NCBI GenBank assembly: GCA_000697665.1
Contig: KL197749.1
Location: 184,441-248,440 of the forward strand
Reading direction: 5' to 3'
From: Jaapia argillacea MUCL 33604
Taxonomy: Eukaryota; Basidiomycota; Agaricomycetes; Jaapiales; Jaapiaceae
DNA: 64,000 nucleotides
Positions 58,451-64,000 of this stretch are shown piece after piece. Under the pieces are notes generated by a model. That model saw nothing but the letters and a program-made list of their open reading frames with translations. It was not told where the DNA came from and made no database searches. The stretch's first letter is position 1, and each line of letters starts with the position of its first letter. Position numbers and translations under genes: made by a program.

Positions 58451-59642
58451 ATGTCTGACATCGAGAAAGCCAACCACCGCGTCCAGCACAACGAGATCGC
58501 CAACGGTAACGGGTCCCACATGCACAACAGTGCAGTTGATCCCGTCCCCCAGCCAGGCTTTGGCCAAGGAGGCGTTCCCATTCGCAAGCTTGGTAACCCT
58601 GGACCTCTGTGAGTTGTTTCTCCGGATCCTATCCAACAAAACTTGTCGGTGGCTGACTGAATGAATTTTAGTGGCTTGATGTCCTTCGCGACCACTACTC
58701 TCGTATTGTCTCTCATCAATGCGAGTGCTCGTAGTGTTACGACCCCTAACGTAGTCGTCGGTTTGGCCCTTTTCACCGGCGGTCTTGCCCAGCTCCTTGC
58801 GGGCATGTGGGAGTTTGCCGTGGGGAACACCTTCGGTGCTACTGGTAAGTTCTTCCACATCTAACTGGTCCGTGGCTTCGCGTTCCCCTGTTTCACACTA
58901 CACGTGTGATCGATTCCCCTCCACTTCTCTCTTATCATTGCAATCTTCCATTGCCTCTGCTTCTCTCCACGCGTCCTCCCCACAAAAATCCACGATTTCC
59001 CCGCATCCCGAACCTAACTTTTACTCCGGCTTCTGATCGGGTGCTATGCCGCTATTTTTGCTTCTTGCTCATGTCCACACATGGTGTTGGGGATTTTGTC
59101 GTTTTATCATATTTGACTAATGTTACTATCTTTAGCCTTCTCATCTTATGGTGCATTCTGGCTTTCTTACGCAACCATCCTCATCCCTGGCTCTGGTGTT
59201 TTGGCTGGGTACACAAGTGCTGTCGAGCTCCACAATGCCTTGGGAATCTTCTTGACTTCTTGGACCATCGTCACATTCATCTTTTTGTGAGTAATTAAAC
59301 CTTTTCACTCTGAATTTCTGCGACCTTAACTGATTCGCGTATCCTCAGGATTGGTTCTCTCCGCAAGAACGTCTCGTTTATCGCCCTCTTCATCTGTCTT
59401 ACGATTACCTTCGGTCTGCTTGCCGGTGGTAAGCAAACTGTGCTTCCCTGGGTTCCAAGGTAGTCGTCTAACTTATCGATTTCTTAGCTGAATTCACCGG
59501 TGGTGCACATGCTCTCAAGGCTGGTGGTGTATTGGGTGTCATTACCGCCCTCATCGCCTACTACATTGCCTTGGCTCAGCTCCTGACCCAAGACGACTGG
59601 TTTACTTTACCCTTGTTCGAAATGCCCAAGCGCCGGCTCTGA
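58451..59642 (+). CDS. GPR1/FUN34/YaaH acetate transporter, copy 2
   Basis: Tandem paralogue of the gene at 55.2 kb. MSDIEKANHRVQHNEIANGN, LGNPGPLGLMSFATTTLVLS, then helices VVVGLALFTGGLAQLLAGMW, SYGAFWLSYATILIPGSGVL, FLTSWTIVTFIFL, SFIALFICLTITFGLLAG and VLGVITALIAYYIALAQLL, ending TLPLFEMPKRRL. Same intron places as copy 1. Differences cluster in the N-terminal tail, loops and last two helices. The 3' flanks of both copies share TATACCATAGGTGT, so the duplicated unit included the terminator region. Complete. Confidence 0.94.
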
Positions 59643-60019
59643 TTTATCGAAGATATCCGCATCTTCCCCTGGTTGTAAGGAGTTTTGTGGCGTGTTGTTA
59701 CCCTGGGGAGTAAAAATGTTACATTTTCCGTAATCTGAGGGGACGATTCTGTCCGGATTCGCCTCTCTGTACGTCTATACCATAGGTGTTTCTATAGGAT
59801 ATTCGTATGCAAACCGTACCCTCTACTATCAATGTCAATTCCGGGATTCTTTCCTCCAGTTGCTCAGACGTTGAGATATTGCGACAAGATCACTTCTCGG
59901 CGGTGATGGGGTTCGGTATACGCCGTTGTTCAGCGATTCAAGAGAAGGGGATGCGGGTTTGAAGGAGACAGCTTCTGCATATCGACAACTGACTACAGGG
60001 GTCGAAACGAAGATACAGA
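59643..60019. other. 3' flank of acetate transporter copy 2
   Basis: 377 bp. Contains TATACCATAGGTGT (59777-59790), matching the 3' flank of copy 1. No gene seen. Confidence 0.5.
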
Positions 60020-60605
60020 TTATGAATGAGTAATGAAGGTAAACTTGGTGGAATGTTGAGGCTGCAAGTATACGACAATGGAACAGACGACCCTCAGGCT
60101 TCTACTGGGGTCCGCTCGAGCTTCCTTGTAGGTTGTCCGAGATCTATGAATGTTCAGATTTGACCTGGATAAGCCTCAACGGGATTCAGGGATCCAAATC
60201 AACTCACAACCCGTGGCCACACCACGCCTTCGAAAGTTGGTAATACACAGCGTTGCAAGTCCAATGACCTAACCATTCGGGAGGATCTGCACTCAATCTT
60301 GATGTTTTGTCAATTGCGTACAGACAAAGTGGTCGAGTGACTTATCCTTGACATGAGGAACGATATGCACCTGACCTTTGGGATTTACGTCTTTGGGGGA
60401 GGCGTAAATGAAAGATCCGGGCTGGACAGTACGGAGTGGAGGTGTGTGGTGTTGAGTTGTGGGTTGGTGTCTGATCGCCAAGGAGCGAAGAATGTAGGGG
60501 TAAACGTACAACAATATGAATGGGGGGAAATTGGAGACTGGGCCGTATGTGGTGCCCTTCGACCCGAATTTCTCCACGCCAATCATCCCAAGTGACCCCG
60601 CACAT
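60020..60605 (-). CDS. Possible small gene, unknown product
   Basis: From the ATG at 60603-60605 a chain of exons with good borders can be read: MCGVTWDDWRGEIRVEGHHI ... PPIHIV, intron GTACGT...GTCCAG, PGSFIYASPKDVNPKGQVHI ... DHFV, intron GTACGC...TGCAG, PPEWLGHWTCNAVYYQLSKA ... HGL, intron GTGAGT...CATAG, SRTTYKEARADPSRSLRVV, stop at 60020-60022. About 130 residues, no domain recognised. A different start upstream is possible: an exon-like piece ATDLGCVVGMIILVPPRIEP lies at about 60,712-60,783, but I could not join it. Confidence 0.33.
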
Positions 60606-62499
60606 GATTTAATTATACATTTGAAAGTGGTAAACTTCCATCCATTCCGTGTTGCTCATCAACGGGTGGTAATCCACGCCCTAGATCATACTCAATGTGA
60701 GGGTACGCACCTGTACGCCCTTGGTTCAATGCGAGGTGGAACGAGAATAATCATACCGACAACACAGCCTAAGTCGGTTGCCTGTAATAGAGTGTATTTG
60801 CACTAGGATATCCTACGCTTTGGAATAACCAGAAAGGAAATTTTCGAGCTTTTCTGCAAGCTGATTGGCTACTCCGCTAGGATATCCTACGTGCAAATAC
60901 ACTCTAATCATGACCATGCCTTCATATGGCCAAATGAACCTCGGAGAGATAGCTGAACTCACAATTGGAGGGTATTTCTGTACTGGAGAGGAGGGGGAGT
61001 GTACTAGTGGTTAATGTTCGGCTCCAAGTTTCGTCCCACTTTCGTGCTGCGGATGCTCGGCAGCAGCCGCGCCTCTCCTGCCAGTACGGTCTGCGAAGAT
61101 TACTTCAACTTGCGTCTTCTCGATACCTGCCTGTTGTGTCAATCGCAAGTAACCTACAGCTGGTACGATCCTGTTTGTCTGTCGATAGCCTGGCGCCGTT
61201 CTGACATCCGGTCGGTTAACAGGCTATTTACACGCATGCTTTCAATGCCATGAGAAACAGGCCTATATCGTCCCTGGATGTTGGAATCCGCATATATGCA
61301 CTCGAAAACAATCATGGCGGCCCTTTTGGCCCATCCTGGGGACTTTTGAGTCAGCGACCATCCTTATGACTCCACTGAAACTCCTGATCTGGTGAGTGCT
61401 CCTTCCCTTGATTGGGTATTACCGAAATAGCGTCCTCCACACATCGTTCGGAAGCTAGCGCGAAAGTTAGTTTGCTGCACTGTCAGGTGTCCTGTCCTTC
61501 TTGGCGATTTAAGCTCCCGTGCACTTCCAGCGACTGCCTTCCTGCACCACTTGTTTAAGAGTGGGCCCTGTGCGGAGAAACTTCGTGTTCTTACGACTTC
61601 CTGACAGAAATAGATTTGGGGATGGAGCGTGGCAACGATGAATGGAGGCGTGGTCCCAAGGGTTATGGATGACTACTGGCAATCGGTGCGGTGGGTCCGC
61701 CTCTTGTCATCTACGTGAAATAGGCGATGCAGTTTTTGGAATATTTTTCATGTCAGTACCCACAACGAAATCTGTCTCAGGCTCTCCAGAATACCATCGA
61801 TTTTCTTGCCTGTGCCGAAGAAATGTGTCGAGGCTTGCTCTAGTTTTTTGGGAAAATGCAATCTTCGTGTCATGGCGTGCATTAATGGACTTTATTCACA
61901 CTTCGAAAGCATCACAGGATCCCTTAGCAATGGTAAAATTCCCTTCGTTTCCCTATCCGCTTTTCGTTGACTATCAATCGGTGTCAATCACCGGCCCCTT
62001 CAGCTATCTCCGTATCTCCATTCGTCCTGTAATGCCAGTGTATCACGTTCTATCAGACATTGTGTCGTCATTCAGTGTTCTCGTCCTTTACGCGATGCCT
62101 GCTCGGCTTGCAAGCCAAGCCAAAGACTTCTCGATAAGCCTATCCAATCCTCCAGGGGCCCGTATGCCAGAAACGGTGAGCCCTATCTATTTGGTTGTGA
62201 AAGCCTGCTGATCACCTTCAGTAGTTCATGAACTGGAGCTCATCGGCCGTGCTGCAATAGGCCTGCTGACTGTCAGGGTTAGGGCGAGCATGTGATTGGC
62301 TCACGTGCACTCCCACTCGGAGTCAAATATAGGTGCTCATATGTGGTGGTCATGACACCACTCCCATCGGCAATACGTTTTTAACTGACGATCCAAGGTA
62401 TGCATCGTCCTGGGAGATCGAGATATACTAGCCGAACAGCCGGGGATTCAAGCAATCCTGTATCGACATCTGCACAGTATCTGATCGTCAACCATCATC
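60606..62499. other. Intergenic with a MITE
   Basis: 1.9 kb before the flavin monooxygenase. Holds the MITE at 60790-60904 and a 189-codon plus-strand frame (61642-62211) with no domain and no homologous motif, left uncalled. Confidence 0.5.
60790..60904. mobile_element. MITE with ~30-bp inverted ends and TA target duplication
   Basis: 115 bp flanked by TA on both sides. The left end begins GAGTGTATTTGCAC followed by TAGGATATCCTACG; the right end is its inverted copy, CGCTAGGATATCCTAC then GTGCAAATACACTC, with only one-base length differences. The inner palindrome TAGGATATCCTA occurs in both arms. No coding capacity. The TA duplication and small size suit a Tc1/mariner-type non-autonomous element. 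High match between arms suggests a fairly young copy. Confidence 0.8.
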
Positions 62500-64000
62500 A
62501 TGGCTGCTGCTGCTACACCCATCGGGAACGCTCTATCTGAGTTGGATCCACAGGAGTCAGTGAGCAGGATTGGCGTGAGCATCCTGGCGGGGCTTTCGGC
62601 ATCCCAAACCAACTCTATTCTACCAACTCTTGATAGATTAGGAGTCAAATCCCTCCCATCAGACCTCGATGCTCTACAGATCGCTTCATCGTGGTTCGTA
62701 GCGTTCTCTCGATACGCTCAGGCAGGCGACGTGGGTGGTGTTTCATCGCTCCTAGTTGAAGACGCGTTCTGGCGCGACATCCTGGCTCTCACTTGGGATT
62801 TCCGGACGTTGCAAGGAGCCCCAAAGATCAAGCAGTTCCTCACCGATCGACTTGCTTCAAGCAACTTGGCTTCGTTCAAGCTCAATGAGCCCACTGTTCA
62901 GCTTCAGGTACCTTATCCCGATTTGGCTTGGATCCAAGGCCTTTTCACATTCGAAACCACCGTCGGTCTCGCATCAGGCGTCTTCCGCCTTGTCCCTACA
63001 CCCACACACAATGGGCTCGTATGGAAAGCACATACAATTCTCACCAACCTCGAAGACCTCAAAGGTTTCCCGGAACTTACAGGTCCTTTACGGGACCACG
63101 AGCCTAACCACGGGAAGTGGGTTGACAAGCGGAAGAAAGAACTCGAGTATGCTGATCGGAACCCGAAGGTGTTGATCATTGGAGGAGGACAGAGTGGGTT
63201 GGACGTTGCTGCCAGGTTGAAACACTTGGGTATAGATACCTTGGTTGTCGAGAAACAGCCGAGGATTGGGAATCAGTGGCGATATCGCTACGAGGCTTTG
63301 TGCTTGCACGACCCAGTTTGTACGTCGTTGCGTATTATGGATGAATACCATGTTGACTGATATGCATGCAGGGTATGATCATATGCCTTACATCCCGTGA
63401 GTCGGCTCAGCTTGTTACTATCTTCATTGCTAATGGAAGTGGGGTCTAGCTTCCCGGCTTCGTGGCCGGTCTATACCCCAGCTCAGAAGGTTCGTCATCC
63501 TCCTTGGCTTCCACTGATGAATCTAACTTTGTCATAGCTGGCCGACTGGCTCGAATCCTATGCTCATTCTATGGAGCTCAACGTATGGACATCCTCCACC
63601 GTGACTGCGGCCAGACAAGACGCCACCACGAAGAAATGGACTGTGACTGTTGAACGGAAAGGAGTTAATGGTGAAGGAGAGCAGCGAACTTTTACTGTCA
63701 ATCATCTGGTATTTGCTGTCGGAATTGGCGGTGGGAACCCCTATAAGCCGGTATATCCTGGCATGGTGAGTGTCATCCCTTTTATTTGTGTAGTATCCGC
63801 TTCTTGTATATGTGCTGAGGATGATTTCAGGATGAGTTTGAGGGCCAGATTTTACATTCTTCCGAACATAAAAGTGCGAGGGATCATATCGGCAAGAAAG
63901 TCGTGGTCATTGGAGCCTGTACATCTGGTGAGTCGGATCTGTTGAAGGCTTTGGTCCGTTATATCTGAAGTTCATGATCGTTGTGAAACTAGGCCACGAT
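62500..64000 (+). CDS. Flavin-containing monooxygenase with N-terminal NTF2-like region, 3' end outside window
   Basis: FAD- and NADPH-dependent oxygenase of the FMO/YUCCA-like group found in many copies in fungi. Start at 62500 (MAAAATPIGNALSELDP). The N-terminal 190 residues contain an NTF2/SnoaL-like stretch (SWFVAFSRYAQAGDVGGVSS, FWRDILALTWDFRTLQGAP). FAD site: VLIIGGGQSGLDVAARLKHL with VEKQPRIGNQWRYRY. Then, across short introns, WYDHMPYIP, FPASWPVYTPAQK, LADWLESYAHSMELNVWTSS, the FMO segment HLVFAVGIGGGNPYKP, and the start of the NADPH site KVVVIGACTSG, where the window ends. The substrate cannot be inferred. Confidence 0.9.

Noticed and set aside
61642-62211. 189-codon plus-strand frame
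   Set aside because: No domain, no signal, no splice partner and no coding-like residue pattern; kept only as a note in the intergenic entry.
1-64000. LTR retrotransposons or other virus-like elements
   Set aside because: No reverse transcriptase, integrase, capsid or long terminal repeat pair was recognised anywhere in the window.

Overview
The window is nuclear DNA from a filamentous basidiomycete, most likely an agaricomycete. Genes are dense, on both strands, and split by many short introns (about 50-70 bases) with GT-AG and some GC-AG borders. Three tRNA-type genes carry introns at the canonical position. Protein families are fungal: Atg4, Mrh4, Ssz1, Fcy1, GPR1/FUN34/YaaH transporters, and a FluG/DUF3435 recombinase of the type common in mushrooms. 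Coordinates for multi-exon genes are whole spans; splice sites were read by eye.

Layout. 0-7 kb, all minus: a nucleosome assembly protein cut by the left edge, a UBP14/USP5-like deubiquitinase, and a large secreted protein. 7.5-12 kb: intron-bearing tRNA-Met, cytosine deaminase, and the ribosome-associated Hsp70 Ssz1. 12-25 kb: a CDCA7-type zinc-finger protein, a TauD-like dioxygenase, the mitochondrial DEAD-box helicase Mrh4 divergent from LSM6, and an HMG-box factor. 26-35 kb: an aldehyde dehydrogenase, a decayed relative beside it, a dienoyl-CoA isomerase-like protein, and Atg4.

35-47 kb is different: few host genes, tRNA genes and tRNA scraps, several small repeat families, and a long, apparently intact FluG/DUF3435 tyrosine-recombinase-like gene divergent from a broken coiled-coil gene. 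It reads as an accessory island and is the best candidate here for something undescribed.

47-64 kb returns to housekeeping and metabolism: a Ypt7/Rab7-like GTPase with a very large insertion, a second aldehyde dehydrogenase, a NAT9-like acetyltransferase with two GC-AG introns and a 16-base exon, two tandem acetate-transporter paralogues, a 115-bp MITE, and the start of a flavin monooxygenase cut by the right edge.

Functional threads: carbon metabolism (two aldehyde dehydrogenases, two acetate transporters, an enoyl-CoA hydratase-family enzyme), chromatin (NAP1, CDCA7-like, HMG box), and protein or RNA quality control (USP5-like, Ssz1, Atg4, Mrh4, LSM6).
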